Of a stretch of DNA of 64,000 bases, positions 9,422-19,199 are shown piece by piece (the stretch's first letter is position 1; every line of letters starts with the position of its first letter). The DNA is from Leptolyngbya sp. CCY15150. GTDB lineage: Bacteria > Cyanobacteriota > Cyanobacteriia > RECH01. Position numbers and translations under genes: made by a program. Location: NCBI RefSeq assembly GCF_016888135.1, contig NZ_JACSWB010000174.1, positions 124,001 to 188,000 on the forward strand. The letters are read 5' to 3'. A model generated the notes under the pieces. It was not told the DNA's origin. It made no database searches and worked only from the letters and a program-made list of their open reading frames with translations.

Positions 9422-10108
9422 TCAGGGAGACGAAACGTTACCAAGTTTTTGTTGTTCGAGGTAGGCGAAGACGCTTTTGTCGCCAATATCCGGCGGGATC
9501 GCTTGCATGGCCTTGCGCAGGGCAAAGATGGCAAACAGGACGGCCCAGGTTGCCAGCAAGCCTCGTTCGGCAGATAGGGGCAGCCATCCTGCCAGGTGTC
9601 CCAACAGCAGTAAGGGCACGATTACAGTGAGCGCTTTGGTCTCCAAACGGTTGAAACAAAAGGCTTCTTTGAAGAAAATTCCCGTCAAAGCAACGGCACC
9701 CAAGCCAATGCCGAAGATGCTCAGGGGCTGCTGATAAACCGTCACCCAGAGGGGATCGGGGCTAGAGAAGGCGATCGCTCCTGAGGCGATCGCTCCCATG
9801 GCCCAAAAAACCTGTAGGGCGCGATGCAAAACGGCCATATAGATATGGATCATCCATAGGCTGATCCCCAGACCCACCATCATGCCGGCATAGAGCCAGG
9901 TCAAGATCTCCGCTTGATCGACGGTCACCAGGCCGCTCAGGGTCAAGGCAACACCCACAGCAAAGCAAAGAGCCGCCATGCCCAACCCTAGGCGATAGAT
10001 CATCACCTCGCGGCGATCGCGTTCATCAATCACAAAGGAGCCGAACTGCCCTTGATAGACCGCGTTGGACTCTATATCTAGGAAACCTGAGGATGGTGGA
10101 CGGATCAT
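9422..10108 (-). CDS. DUF2301 integral membrane protein
   Basis: A 228-residue protein with a short soluble N-terminus (YQGQFGSFVIDERDRREVMIYR) and six or seven hydrophobic segments from about residue 40 to 205. The conserved N-terminal stretch and the membrane pattern match the DUF2301 family, found mainly in cyanobacteria and plastid-bearing organisms and without a known function. No catalytic motifs are visible. It is divergent from the sigma factor gene across a 300-base gap. Confidence 0.8.
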   Translation of the reverse strand: MIRPPSSGFLDIESNAVYQGQFGSFVIDERDRREVMIYRLGLGMAALCFAVGVALTLSGLVTVDQAEILTWLYAGMMVGLGISLWMIHIYMAVLHRALQVFWAMGAIASGAIAFSSPDPLWVTVYQQPLSIFGIGLGAVALTGIFFKEAFCFNRLETKALTVIVPLLLLGHLAGWLPLSAERGLLATWAVLFAIFALRKAMQAIPPDIGDKSVFAYLEQQKLGNVSSP

Positions 10109-10409
10109 CGTGACCTCCCAAAGCTGGTGTGCAGATCGTCTACCCCTACCGCTAGGTAAACGACATTGTCTCCTTCCAGCTTAAGCCAGAATTGAAATCG
10201 GGTTTGCCTTGAGCAACCTCCCCCTGAACAGTGACAAAACAGTCCATGCTCATACCCCAAGGGAAACAGGCTCTAGCAAGGCTGTGGGGGTTTAGAACCG
10301 CCACGTTATAAAAATTAACCCCAAAACAGTCCCACTTTGGGACTTTTAGTATTGCGATCGCGTGATGAGGTGCTATGTTATGGGGAAACTCTAGATGTAG
10401 TGTCTCGTT
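10109..10409. other. Divergent promoter region of the DUF2301 and sigma factor genes
   Basis: A 301-base gap that must serve both divergent genes. Apart from the hairpin at 10329-10347, annotated separately, I see nothing coding and no clear promoter hexamers. Confidence 0.4.
10329..10347 (+). promoter_or_regulatory. Terminator-like hairpin in the sigma factor leader
   Basis: GTCCCA and TGGGAC form a perfect 6-bp stem with a 3-base loop, followed at once by TTTT, 63 bases before the sigma factor start and reading in the same direction. It could attenuate transcription if the promoter lies upstream of it, or it may simply end an upstream transcript. Confidence 0.4.
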
Positions 10410-11315
10410 ATGACTGTGGACACAATCCGTGACTATCTTCACGAAGTAGCAAGAACACCGTTGCTCAGTGCAGCGGAAGAAATCGAGCTGTCGCGTCAAG
10501 TGCAAGCCATGCTTTCCGTACAGGAGATGGCAGATGTTACACCTGAGCAACAGGACATTTTCCAGCGAGGACGCCGTGCCAAGCACCGCATGATTCAAGC
10601 TAATTTGCGATTGGTGGTATCCATCGCAAAGCGCTATCAGGGGCGGGGTGTGGAGTTCCAGGATCTAATTCAGGAAGGATCAATCGGACTAAACCGGGCG
10701 GTTGAGAAGTTTGATCCAGCCCAAGGGTATAAGTTTAGCACGTATGCGTATTGGTGGATTCGTCAAGGTATCACCCGAGCCATTTCGGAATCCTCGCGCA
10801 CCATTCGCCTGCCGGTACATATTACAGAGAAGCTCAACAAGTTCAAATCCGCCACCCGTACCCTCACCGTTGCCCTAGGGCGATCGCCGTCTCTCGATGA
10901 GATTGCGGAGGAATTGGGTATGCCGTCGTCAGATTTGAAAAAGCTGCTCATCCAAAGCCGTGCTGTGATCTCCTTAGATCATAAAGTGGGGCGCGATGAG
11001 GAGACTGCCCTGGGCGAGCTGTTGGCCGATACCGACAATGCCAATCCCCTAGAAATGGCTGAACTCTTGGAAACCGGGGAGTTTATTCAAACCCTGTTGG
11101 ATGGACTGCCGCCTCGGGAGCAATATGTACTCAGCGCCCGCTATGGCTTGGTGGACGGGAAACGGGCCAGCCTGGTGAGCGTGGGTCGAGATCTCAACCT
11201 GTCGCGGGAGCGGGTACGCCAGCTCGAACGCAAGGCTATGAATCAGTTGAAACGTAAAGTGCGGCAACAAAAGAGTGGATCGCCGAGTTCGCGGAGTTTG
11301 TCCACGGCTCCATAG
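10410..11315 (+). CDS. Group 2 RNA polymerase sigma-70 factor
   Basis: A 301-residue non-essential-type sigma factor. It has a short region 1.2 (DTIRDYLHEVARTPLLSAAE), region 2 with the RpoD box (LRLVVSIAKRYQGRGVEFQDL) and the -10 recognition helix (STYAYWWIRQGITRAI), region 3, and region 4.2 with the helix-turn-helix (SVGRDLNLSRERVRQLERKA). It lacks the long region 1.1 and the non-conserved insertion of principal sigma factors, which places it in group 2 (the cyanobacterial SigB/C/D/E set). The exact paralogue cannot be assigned from sequence alone. Likely role: stress- or nutrient-dependent promoter selection. Confidence 0.93.
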   Translation: MTVDTIRDYLHEVARTPLLSAAEEIELSRQVQAMLSVQEMADVTPEQQDIFQRGRRAKHRMIQANLRLVVSIAKRYQGRGVEFQDLIQEGSIGLNRAVEKFDPAQGYKFSTYAYWWIRQGITRAISESSRTIRLPVHITEKLNKFKSATRTLTVALGRSPSLDEIAEELGMPSSDLKKLLIQSRAVISLDHKVGRDEETALGELLADTDNANPLEMAELLETGEFIQTLLDGLPPREQYVLSARYGLVDGKRASLVSVGRDLNLSRERVRQLERKAMNQLKRKVRQQKSGSPSSRSLSTAP

Positions 11316-11653
11316 TCCTCATTGTGGGGCATCTTGATCAATGCCTGTCATGGCAGCGGCTTCTGATGAAAAACGTCTGACAAGAGAATCAGGGGCTGAT
11401 TTCCTTGGTTCGAGAGGAATCCTTGATTCAAGAGGACTTCCCTACCCTTGAATAGCGCAACCAGAGTTAGACAACTAGGCGGCCCGGGCAGAGTGTGGTT
11501 TGGGGAGCGGGAAACGGCTGAGGGAAGGATTCTCTCTAGCTAGCGGCTGGAGATCTGTACAAAGTGGGATAGAATGCTAAGTTGCTGCGAGGTTGCCATC
11601 CTACATGAGGGGGCGATCGCAGCCCAATCACCTTCGTTCGGGATGTCCCACCC
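11316..11653. other. Intergenic region upstream of leuB
   Basis: About 340 bases between co-directional genes. A small imperfect inverted repeat around 11412-11424 (GAATC-CTT-GATTC) is the only structure noticed. No RNA gene or ORF with protein character was recognised. Confidence 0.35.
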
Positions 11654-12736
11654 ATGACACAGCAGTACCGCATCACACTTCTCTCCGGCGACGGCATCGG
11701 CCCTGAAATTATGGCTGTTGCGGTCAAAATGCTGGAGCGCGTCGGGCAACAGTGTGATCTGACGTTTGATTTCCAAGATGCTTTGATGGGCGGCGTGGCC
11801 ATTGATGCCACGGGCAGTCCGTTGCCGGATGAAACCCTAAGCATTTGCCGTCAGAGTGATGCCGTATTGCTAGCCGCCATCGGTGGTGCTAAATGGGATT
11901 CTCTGCCCAATCATCAGCGTCCGGAGCGCGGTCTTTTAGGATTGCGGGCGGGTCTGGGCCTGTTTGCCAACCTGCGTCCGGCCACCATTTTGCCCCAGTT
12001 AATCGATGCCTCTAGCCTCAAGCGCGAGGTGGTGGAAGGTGTCGATATTATGGTGGTGCGGGAACTCACCGGCGGTATCTACTTTGGCCAACCCCGAGGG
12101 ATTTTTGAGACAGAGTCGGGGCAAAAGCGCGGCGTCAACACCATGGTCTATGAAGACGCAGAGGTAGACCGCATCGGGCGGGTGGCATTTGAAACGGCCC
12201 AAAAACGCGGCGGCAAGCTGTGCTCGGTGGATAAATCCAATGTGCTGGAAGTGTCGCAGCTATGGCGCGATCGCATGACCCTGCTGGCCAAGGACTATCC
12301 CGATGTGGAACTGTCCCATCTCTATGTAGACAACGCGGCCATGCAGTTACTCCGCTGGCCCAAACAGTTCGATACCATTGTGACGGGGAACCTCTTTGGG
12401 GATATTCTCTCCGATGCAGCAGCGATGCTCACGGGTAGTATTGGCATGTTGCCGTCGGCTAGTCTAGGCAGTGCTGGCCCCGGTGTGTTTGAGCCCGTGC
12501 ATGGATCGGCCCCAGATATTGCCGGGCAGGACAAGGCCAACCCCATTGCCCAGGTGTTGAGCGCTGCGATGATGCTACGCTATGGCCTCAATCAACCCTT
12601 GGCCGCCGATCGCTTAGAGCAGGCGGTAATGACCGTGCTCGACCAAGGCTATCGCACCGGCGACATTATGTCGGACGGTATGACCCTAGTAGGCTGCGAA
12701 GCCATGGGCGAGGCCTTGCTGAAGGCCTTGGGGTAA
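11654..12736 (+). CDS. leuB: 3-isopropylmalate dehydrogenase (LeuB)
   Basis: NAD-dependent oxidative decarboxylase of the leucine pathway, 360 residues. Visible family features are the N-terminal [12 protein letters not shown], the substrate and metal region ([16 protein letters not shown]), the conserved [14 protein letters not shown] and the C-terminal [18 protein letters not shown]. The length is normal. The enzyme can also oxidise 3-methylmalate, the equivalent step of the citramalate route begun by CimA at 1.8 kb. It stands alone rather than beside leuCD. Confidence 0.97.
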   Translation: MTQQYRITLLSGDGIGPEIMAVAVKMLERVGQQCDLTFDFQDALMGGVAIDATGSPLPDETLSICRQSDAVLLAAIGGAKWDSLPNHQRPERGLLGLRAGLGLFANLRPATILPQLIDASSLKREVVEGVDIMVVRELTGGIYFGQPRGIFETESGQKRGVNTMVYEDAEVDRIGRVAFETAQKRGGKLCSVDKSNVLEVSQLWRDRMTLLAKDYPDVELSHLYVDNAAMQLLRWPKQFDTIVTGNLFGDILSDAAAMLTGSIGMLPSASLGSAGPGVFEPVHGSAPDIAGQDKANPIAQVLSAAMMLRYGLNQPLAADRLEQAVMTVLDQGYRTGDIMSDGMTLVGCEAMGEALLKALG

Positions 12737-12874
12737 GCGATCGCTTCTCCTCTTCCAAAATCCCGGCTGGTCTCAGGGCCAGTCGGCGATGAATTGACCG
12801 AAGAGTCCCACCTCGCGATTCTTTTGGATTAGAATTCAACAGGCGAGACCCACTACGTTGGATCACAGATAGCC

Positions 12875-14266
12875 ATGGAGCGCGATAGTTCAACCTTCTC
12901 TCCCACCATTTCGCGCCAAGAACTGCGCGAGCTGATTCGTTCGCAGCTCCATTCATTGCTAGATCAAGGTAATCTCCAGGGCGCTAAGGCGTTGCTGGTG
13001 CCGGTGCCCTCTGCGGATATTGCCGATGCCATTGAAGAGTTGCCCGATGCCATGCAGGCGATCGCCTTTCGGCTGCTGTCGAAAAGTGAGGCTATTGATG
13101 TCTATGAGCACCTCGATTCATCGGTGCAGCAGACGCTGATCGAAGACTTCAAGCGCCAAGATGTGCTCGACATTGTAGACAAAATGTCGCCGGATGATCG
13201 GGCGCGGCTGTTCGATGAGTTGCCCGCGAAGGTGGTCAGTCGCCTGTTAGCAGAACTGAGCCCCCAAGAACGGCAGGCAACGGCGCTGTTGCTGGGCTAC
13301 GAGGCGGATACGGCTGGGCGAATTATGACCCCGGAGTATGTGGCCTTGAAGGAAGTCTGGACGGTGACCAAGGCGCTGGAGCATATTCGCAACCTCGCCC
13401 ATCTCAGCGAAACGGTGTACTACCTCTATATCACCGATGCCGCCCGCCATCTGACAGGCATTCTTTCCCTGCGAGACCTGGTCACGGCTCAGCCTGAGCA
13501 GCAGGTGGGGGATCTGATGGTGCGGGAGTTTGTCTCGGTGAAAACCGATACGGATCAAGAAGAAGTGGCTCGGGTGATTCAGCGCTATGACTTCCTGGCA
13601 GTGCCGGTGGTGGATGCGGAGCAGCGCCTGGTCGGTATTGTCACAGTGGACGATGTCATTGATGTATTGGAAGCGGAGATCACCGAAGACATCTATACCC
13701 TAGGTGGCGTGCAGACGGGAGCCAATGATTACTTTCAAACGAATCTATGGACGGTGGCGCGGCGACGGGTGGCTTGGCTGTTGATTCTGCTGGTCACGAA
13801 TACGGCCACCAGTGCGGTGATCCAATCCCAGCAAGATATTCTAGAGCAGGTGGTGGTGCTGGCCGTTTTCATCCCGCTGCTGGTGGGCACGGGCGGTAAT
13901 GTCGGCGCACAGTCGTCTACGGTGGTCATTCGTGGTTTAAATACCGATGAAATTATCGGATCGGGTGCCTGGCGGGTCATTTGGCGAGAGGCGATCGCCG
14001 GTGCATTTTTAGGGCTGATGCTGGGCAGTATGGTGACCGTTTGGGCCTTCTGGCTGCAAGGCAATCTCCCGGTAGCGATCGCCGTGGGTGGTAGCTTGGT
14101 GGTCATTGCCATCCTCGCTTCTGTGTCGGGGTCAGCTTTACCATTTTTGTTCCAAGCCCTCAAGCTCGACCCGGCTCTGATGTCGGCTCCGTTTATTACA
14201 ACGGTGGTAGATGTGCTGGGAGTGCTGATTTACCTAAACTTGGCACGGGTCACCCTAGGGTTTTAG
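12875..14266 (+). CDS. mgtE: Magnesium transporter MgtE
   Basis: A 463-residue Mg2+ channel-type transporter of the cytoplasmic membrane. An N-terminal superhelical MgtE_N domain (to about residue 140) is followed by two CBS domains (MTPEYVALKEVWTV and LMVREFVSVKTDTDQEE; then VDDVIDVLEAEITEDIY). The C-terminal part, from about residue 290, has five membrane segments, including the conserved VGTGGNVGAQSSTVVIRGL in the ion-pore region. Full length. CBS and N domains in this family close the pore when cytoplasmic Mg2+ is high. The panC-cmk gene starts about 50 bases downstream, so the two may share a transcript. Confidence 0.95.
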   Translation: MERDSSTFSPTISRQELRELIRSQLHSLLDQGNLQGAKALLVPVPSADIADAIEELPDAMQAIAFRLLSKSEAIDVYEHLDSSVQQTLIEDFKRQDVLDIVDKMSPDDRARLFDELPAKVVSRLLAELSPQERQATALLLGYEADTAGRIMTPEYVALKEVWTVTKALEHIRNLAHLSETVYYLYITDAARHLTGILSLRDLVTAQPEQQVGDLMVREFVSVKTDTDQEEVARVIQRYDFLAVPVVDAEQRLVGIVTVDDVIDVLEAEITEDIYTLGGVQTGANDYFQTNLWTVARRRVAWLLILLVTNTATSAVIQSQQDILEQVVVLAVFIPLLVGTGGNVGAQSSTVVIRGLNTDEIIGSGAWRVIWREAIAGAFLGLMLGSMVTVWAFWLQGNLPVAIAVGGSLVVIAILASVSGSALPFLFQALKLDPALMSAPFITTVVDVLGVLIYLNLARVTLGF

Positions 14267-14319
14267 ATCAACCGTGCGGCATCTTGAAAGGATACACATT
14301 GAGTAACAATCGGGGGGTT

Positions 14320-15909
14320 ATGGTGCGCCTGTTTTCTACCGTGGTGGGTTTACGCTGTGCCTTGGATGCCTATCGCCAAGCGGCACCAGACTTAGAGGCT
14401 CAGCCCTTACCCCTGAGCATTGGCCTGGTGCCCACCATGGGCGCGCTGCACGAGGGGCACATGAGCTTGATCCACCGGGCGCGCCGCGACAATGACGTGG
14501 TGGTGGTCAGCATTTTCGTCAATCCCCTCCAGTTTGGCCCCCAGGAAGATCTGCAGCAGTATCCCAAAACCTTAGATCGCGATCGCCAGCAATGTGAAGA
14601 GGCGGGGGTAGATTTGATCTTTGCCCCAACGGTGGCCGATCTCTATGGTGAAGAACCGGCAGGCGATCGCCTCACCCAGGTAATCCCGCCGCGATCGCTG
14701 GTGGATCGACTGTGCGGCTTGGCCCGCCCCGGTCACTTTGAGGGCGTGGCCACGGTGGTCACCAAGTTGCTGAATATTGTGCAGCCCCACCGCGCCTATT
14801 TTGGCCAGAAAGATGCCCAGCAGCTTGCCATCATTCGCCAACTGGTCGCCGATCTAAATCTACCGGTGGACATCTGCGGCTGTGGTATCGTGCGCGAGGC
14901 GTCGGGCTTGGCCCATAGCTCCCGCAATCAGTACCTATCCGAGGAAGAGCGATCGCAGGCCGCTGTGCTCTACCGCAGTTTGCAACGGGCTGAGGCACAG
15001 TTCCGTCAAGGGGTGCGGCAACGGGACGATCTGTTGGCAGCGATACAGCAGGAACTGGAGACCGAAGCCGGGGTGCAGCCAGAATATGTAGACTTGGTGC
15101 ATCCTGGGACGATGGCTCCCCTGGATCAGATTGATGACGTCGGTCTGGTGGCGATCGCTGCCCGGCTTGGCTCGACGCGCTTGATTGATAATCTACTGCT
15201 GCGGAACCGCGCTCCCATTGTGGCCATTGATGGGCCGGCCGGAGCTGGCAAGTCCACGGTGGTGCGTCGGGTGGCCCAGGAATTGGGTCTGCTGTATTTA
15301 GACACAGGGGCCATGTATCGAGCGGTGACCTGGCTGGCGCTCCATGAGGGTTTGGATCCTCAAGACGAGGCAGCGATCGCTGAATTAGTCAGTCAATGCC
15401 AGATTCAACTGCTGCCGTCCCCCGATGTGGCCCAGGCCTGCCAGGTGCAGATCAACGGTCACGATGTTACCCAAGCCATTCGCACAGCAGAGGTGACCGA
15501 TCAGGTGTCGGCGATCGCAGCTCAGCCCTATGTTCGCAAGGCCTTGGTGCAGCAGCAGCAGCGCTATGGTCGCCAGGGTGGCGTGATTATGGAAGGACGA
15601 GATATTGGTACCCACGTCTTTCCCCATGCCGAGCTGAAGCTGTTTCTCACCGCCTCGGTGCAGGAGCGGGCCCGCCGCCGCCAGCAGGATCTGAAAAACC
15701 AAGGTCAAGGTACGCCAGCGCTGGATGATCTGGAGCAGTCTATCTATGAACGCGATCGCAAAGATAGCACTCGGGTGATTGCCCCCCTGCGCAAAGCCGA
15801 TGATGCCATTGAGCTGCAAACCGATCACCTGACGATTGAGGACGTGACGGCCCAGATTGTGCGCCTCTACCACGAACGCATTAGCCCAACTCCCGAACAA
15901 ACTCTTTAA
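14320..15909 (+). CDS. panC/cmk: Bifunctional pantoate-beta-alanine ligase / cytidylate kinase (PanC-Cmk)
   Basis: A cyanobacterial fusion joining pantothenate synthesis to CMP phosphorylation. The N-terminal half is PanC (VPTMGALHEGHMSLI, then IFVNPLQFGPQEDL and HFEGVATVV). The C-terminal half, from about residue 295, is cytidylate kinase (IAIDGPAGAGKSTV P-loop; YLDTGAMYRAVTW; MEGRDIGTHVFPHAELKLFL). Start choice is open: the ATG at 14320 matches the usual N-terminus (RLFSTVVGLR), but a TTG at 14299 has AAAGGA six bases upstream. The 3' end overlaps the convergent kinase gene by 29 bases. Confidence 0.95.
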   Translation: MVRLFSTVVGLRCALDAYRQAAPDLEAQPLPLSIGLVPTMGALHEGHMSLIHRARRDNDVVVVSIFVNPLQFGPQEDLQQYPKTLDRDRQQCEEAGVDLIFAPTVADLYGEEPAGDRLTQVIPPRSLVDRLCGLARPGHFEGVATVVTKLLNIVQPHRAYFGQKDAQQLAIIRQLVADLNLPVDICGCGIVREASGLAHSSRNQYLSEEERSQAAVLYRSLQRAEAQFRQGVRQRDDLLAAIQQELETEAGVQPEYVDLVHPGTMAPLDQIDDVGLVAIAARLGSTRLIDNLLLRNRAPIVAIDGPAGAGKSTVVRRVAQELGLLYLDTGAMYRAVTWLALHEGLDPQDEAAIAELVSQCQIQLLPSPDVAQACQVQINGHDVTQAIRTAEVTDQVSAIAAQPYVRKALVQQQQRYGRQGGVIMEGRDIGTHVFPHAELKLFLTASVQERARRRQQDLKNQGQGTPALDDLEQSIYERDRKDSTRVIAPLRKADDAIELQTDHLTIEDVTAQIVRLYHERISPTPEQTL

Positions 15910-17191
15910 CTTCCGCCGCTAGCCACTGCCGCTCGGCGGCGGTGAGCCCCCATAGCCATAGCCGCTGCTGGAAGGGGGTACCCAGCAGGGCGGCTGGCAG
16001 CGGTGAGGTAAGCGGTGAGAGATGGGAGCTGGCAGAATCATCGATTAAGCGATCGCAACTGCCAATATAGTGTCCATTGAACCCAAAGCCTTGCCACTCA
16101 CAGGTAAAGGTCTCGCGGGTGAGGATCAGCGTGCGGCGACTGTTGGGCCCTGCGGCAAGAATCCATAAGGGCAGCAGCAGCAGTAAGATAGCGCCGAGGT
16201 AGAAGCCCAGACTGAAGGCGATCGCTATCAATAACCCCGTGATCACCAAGACAGGAGCGATCGCTGGTTTCAATCGGGGTGGCGGAATCTGAATATCGAG
16301 GCGATCGGGCTGACGGGCGATCGTCATGCGGCTGCCCACCGGGCGCGGCGTTCGGGACACCGCTTCGATGGCCTTGGGCGCAGGCAGGTGCAGGGCCGTT
16401 AGGGCTTCCTGAGCTGAGTGAAACCGGTCTTCCACGGCTGGCTCTAGAATTTTCTCCAGCCAATGGGTGAAATCAGGGGAGACCTGGATGCAGTCGCGCA
16501 CATCAATTTTCATGCGGCGCTGGGGCAAATCGGCGGGCGATCGCCCCGTGAGCACAAACATCAGGGTTGCTCCTAGGGCGTAGAGATCGGAGGCGAAGTA
16601 GGCCTTGCCGCGAAATTGCTCTGGGGGCATATAGCCAAAGGTGCCCACAAAGGTGCCGCCGTGGGTGAGCTTGTTGCCATAGACGGCTTGCACTGCGCCA
16701 AAATCCACCAGATACAGGCGACCATCGTCACAGCGCAGCACATTGCGGGGTTTGAGATCCCGATGCACCACCGGCGGCGTTAGCCAGTGCAGATAGTTCA
16801 AAATATCGAGAAGCTGCTTAGCCATGTCTTTCACCCCAGCTTCATCGGTACGCCAGCCCCGGGCCACCCAATCCGCTAGGGAAACTCCCGGCGCTAGCTC
16901 TTGAACGAGGTAAAAGCGGCGATCGCTCTCGGTGTCGAGATGAAAATAGTCGAGATAGTCGGGAATTTGGGGATGGTCAATACTTTGCAGCACCTTGGCT
17001 TCCCGTTCAAACAGTTCCAGGGTTTTCCAGTCGGCAGATTGCTGCAGCGATACAACTTTAATGGCCACGGCCTGCTGGGTTGCTAAATCATCCGCCGCAT
17101 AGGTGCTGCCCATGCCGCCCTGGCCTAGAAGACGGGTGAGTTGGTAGCGATCGGCGATGCGATCGCCCAGGCTATGAAGAGAGTCACGCAT
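15881..17191 (-). CDS. Membrane-anchored Ser/Thr protein kinase (first of a tandem pair)
   Basis: A 436-residue Hanks-type kinase with all catalytic elements: glycine loop GQGGMGSTY, Lys45 in VAIKVV, HRDLKPRN (Asp145, Asn150), DFG (Asp163) and MPPEQF in place of APE. After the kinase domain (to about residue 270) comes a linker, then two closely spaced membrane segments (about 305-350) and a C-terminal region of about 85 residues that probably faces the cytoplasm. It is paralogous along its length to the next gene upstream and follows it by about 30 bases, so they form an operon. The 3' end overlaps panC-cmk. Substrates are unknown. Confidence 0.92.
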   Translation of the reverse strand: MRDSLHSLGDRIADRYQLTRLLGQGGMGSTYAADDLATQQAVAIKVVSLQQSADWKTLELFEREAKVLQSIDHPQIPDYLDYFHLDTESDRRFYLVQELAPGVSLADWVARGWRTDEAGVKDMAKQLLDILNYLHWLTPPVVHRDLKPRNVLRCDDGRLYLVDFGAVQAVYGNKLTHGGTFVGTFGYMPPEQFRGKAYFASDLYALGATLMFVLTGRSPADLPQRRMKIDVRDCIQVSPDFTHWLEKILEPAVEDRFHSAQEALTALHLPAPKAIEAVSRTPRPVGSRMTIARQPDRLDIQIPPPRLKPAIAPVLVITGLLIAIAFSLGFYLGAILLLLLPLWILAAGPNSRRTLILTRETFTCEWQGFGFNGHYIGSCDRLIDDSASSHLSPLTSPLPAALLGTPFQQRLWLWGLTAAERQWLAAEVKEFVRELG

Positions 17192-17222
17192 AGGGTATCA
17201 GCAAGGGTAAGGGCAGGGGTTA

Positions 17223-18632
17223 TCAAGACATCGCGTCGGGGTGGTTGGCCTGCTGCACAAAATCAGCGAGCTGGTAGATGATCCAGTCTTGCTCCCTAGG
17301 ATTGAGCCACCCGCCAAACGAGTAAGGAATCACCCCATAGAGCAGGGTGCAGTAAGCATTGCGACGAACAACGCCCCGGAGACGACGGGTTTCTCCCATC
17401 AAGTGGCGGTAGGTGTACCCAGCACAGGAAAACTGGAGATGGAAGGTCTGCTGATCGATCTCCAGTTGGGTTTCATGGGTGCATAGGATCAGCAGCATAG
17501 CGGCACTGACCAGGGTAAACGGATTGAGGAGGAAGAGCCAGCTGAAAAAGAACGGTAAAATGCCAGCGGGGCCACTGAAGATCATGGCAAGAAAAGCACC
17601 GACGATCGAGGTCAGGGCTCCTAAAAACGGCAGACCGCCCAAGACTGACCAAAACAGAATGCTAAACCAAGCACCGGATCGATGGCGCGAGGGGAGGATG
17701 CGTAAATATAGTCGATGGGGCGATCGCTCATACTGAACGCTGTTGGCAGAGGGCGGGCGCTGCTCTAGGGCATCCAGGGATGGACGATCGTCGGGGATGA
17801 CCGGCACCCGAGGCGTTGGAGCATCAACCTGCTGGAGCTGTTCCAACGCTTCGGCGGCAGTGGGGATGCGATCCTCTAGGGCAGGTTCCAGCAAGTGTTC
17901 TAGCCAGCGCAGGAAAGGCGGCGAGACCGTCACATAGGGCTGAACGTTTAGCCTCATGCGGGCTTGGGGGATGCGATCGGGCGATCGCCCCGAGAGGATA
18001 AACACCAGTGTGGCTCCTAAACTGTAGAGATCAGAAGCAGGGCGCACCCGTCCCTGAAATTGCTCCGGGGGCATATAGCCGGCTGTGCCCACAAAAGTCA
18101 TGCCCATGGTTAGGGTATTGCGATAGATATGGCGGACGGCTCCGAAGTCAACCACCATGATGCTGCCATCCCTGCGGCTAATGAGGTTGGCGGGTTTAAT
18201 ATCGCGGTGGATGACCGACGGCACCCGCTGATGTAAATAGCACAGCACCTCTAAAACCTGAGCGGCGATCTGCTTGGCTTCCTCCTCCGTAGCCATCCAT
18301 CCCTGCTCCACCCTGGCCTGTAGAGATAGCCCCACCGCTAGTTCTTGGGCAAGATAAAACAGGCGATCGCTCGCCGAATCGACATTAAAGTAGTCAATAT
18401 AGTTAGGAATCTGCGGATGGTCGAGATTGGCCAACACCTGAGCTTCTCGCTCAAAGAGTTCCAGCACTTTCCAGTCTGTCGCTGCCAGCAGGGATACGAC
18501 CTTCAGCGCCACTGGTTGATGGGTCGTGAGATCCTGCGCTTCGTAGGTCGTGCCGCTACTACCATGCCCCAGTTCTTTAACAATTTGGTAGCGATCGCTG
18601 ACCACATCACCCGGTTGATGAAGCGCTTTCAT
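17223..18632 (-). CDS. Membrane-anchored Ser/Thr protein kinase (second of a tandem pair)
   Basis: A 469-residue Hanks-type kinase: glycine loop GHGSSGTTY, VALKVVSL, HRDIKPAN, VDFGAV and GYMPPEQF are all intact, so it should be active. The C-terminal part repeats the plan of its neighbour: two or three hydrophobic segments and a tail ending in a conserved WIIYQLADFVQQ. The start at 18632 (MKALHQPGDVVSDRYQ) is chosen because homologous kinase domains begin about ten residues later; in-frame starts at 18641 and 18689 are possible. Upstream gene of a two-kinase operon that probably arose by duplication. Confidence 0.92.
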   Translation of the reverse strand: MKALHQPGDVVSDRYQIVKELGHGSSGTTYEAQDLTTHQPVALKVVSLLAATDWKVLELFEREAQVLANLDHPQIPNYIDYFNVDSASDRLFYLAQELAVGLSLQARVEQGWMATEEEAKQIAAQVLEVLCYLHQRVPSVIHRDIKPANLISRRDGSIMVVDFGAVRHIYRNTLTMGMTFVGTAGYMPPEQFQGRVRPASDLYSLGATLVFILSGRSPDRIPQARMRLNVQPYVTVSPPFLRWLEHLLEPALEDRIPTAAEALEQLQQVDAPTPRVPVIPDDRPSLDALEQRPPSANSVQYERSPHRLYLRILPSRHRSGAWFSILFWSVLGGLPFLGALTSIVGAFLAMIFSGPAGILPFFFSWLFLLNPFTLVSAAMLLILCTHETQLEIDQQTFHLQFSCAGYTYRHLMGETRRLRGVVRRNAYCTLLYGVIPYSFGGWLNPREQDWIIYQLADFVQQANHPDAMS

Positions 18633-18641
18633 GGGGTACAT

Positions 18642-19199
18642 CCGTGATGCAAGGACAATGGACGTTGAAGATCTCCACGATGATGTCACAAATTGTCTAT
18701 ATTATGGCGGTCAGGGGATAGGAGATTCTATGGTTAAAGCATGAGTGTCGTTCACGCCTGTCATCGATGGCTGATCTGCTTGATCAACAAAGGTTGATAC
18801 AGATAGCGCCCTATCGAAGGCAGATGCTTCTGACTACATCTTTCTAGGTCACTATCAGGGTTCAGATCGTTTAGAAACCATCGCACCAAGTTTTTGGATA
18901 CGTACACCGCCATTCTCCTCACACTCATCTCCTCACACTCATAGTATGCGCCAGAGATGCTGCACGCCTAAGCGTTTACGGAAGCCATCAAGACAGCGCC
19001 TAGAAGCAGATTGACCGAGCACAGATTGACCAAGCACAGGTCGCCAATCATGATCCTTGTGTAGATGAGAAGTGGTCTAGTCTTAAGGGAATCTCGATCG
19101 AATGTGTAATGGTTATGTTAGCTGTATCTGACCTGTACCTAAACAGATGAGGACAACTCTGAGCAATGTCCCTAAAGACCACGCTTAGGAACGCTCGTC
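18642..19199. other. Divergent intergenic region with short tandem repeats
   Basis: About 560 bases between the kinase operon and the GGDEF gene. Two short tandem duplications are visible: a 14-bp CTCCTCACACTCAT unit twice at 18915-18942, and a 15-bp CAGATTGACC(G/A)AGCA unit twice at 19007-19036. No protein-like ORF or tRNA was seen. Confidence 0.5.

Noticed and set aside
12763-12786. Hairpin after leuB (CCGGCTGG/CCAGTCGG)
   Set aside because: Only an 8-bp stem with a G-U pair and no U-run, so it is too weak to call a terminator.
18915-18942. Duplicated CTCCTCACAC motif resembling the core of the small RNA Yfr1
   Set aside because: No flanking stem-loops or U-rich terminator, and the unit is tandemly duplicated; the similarity is limited to the pyrimidine-rich core.
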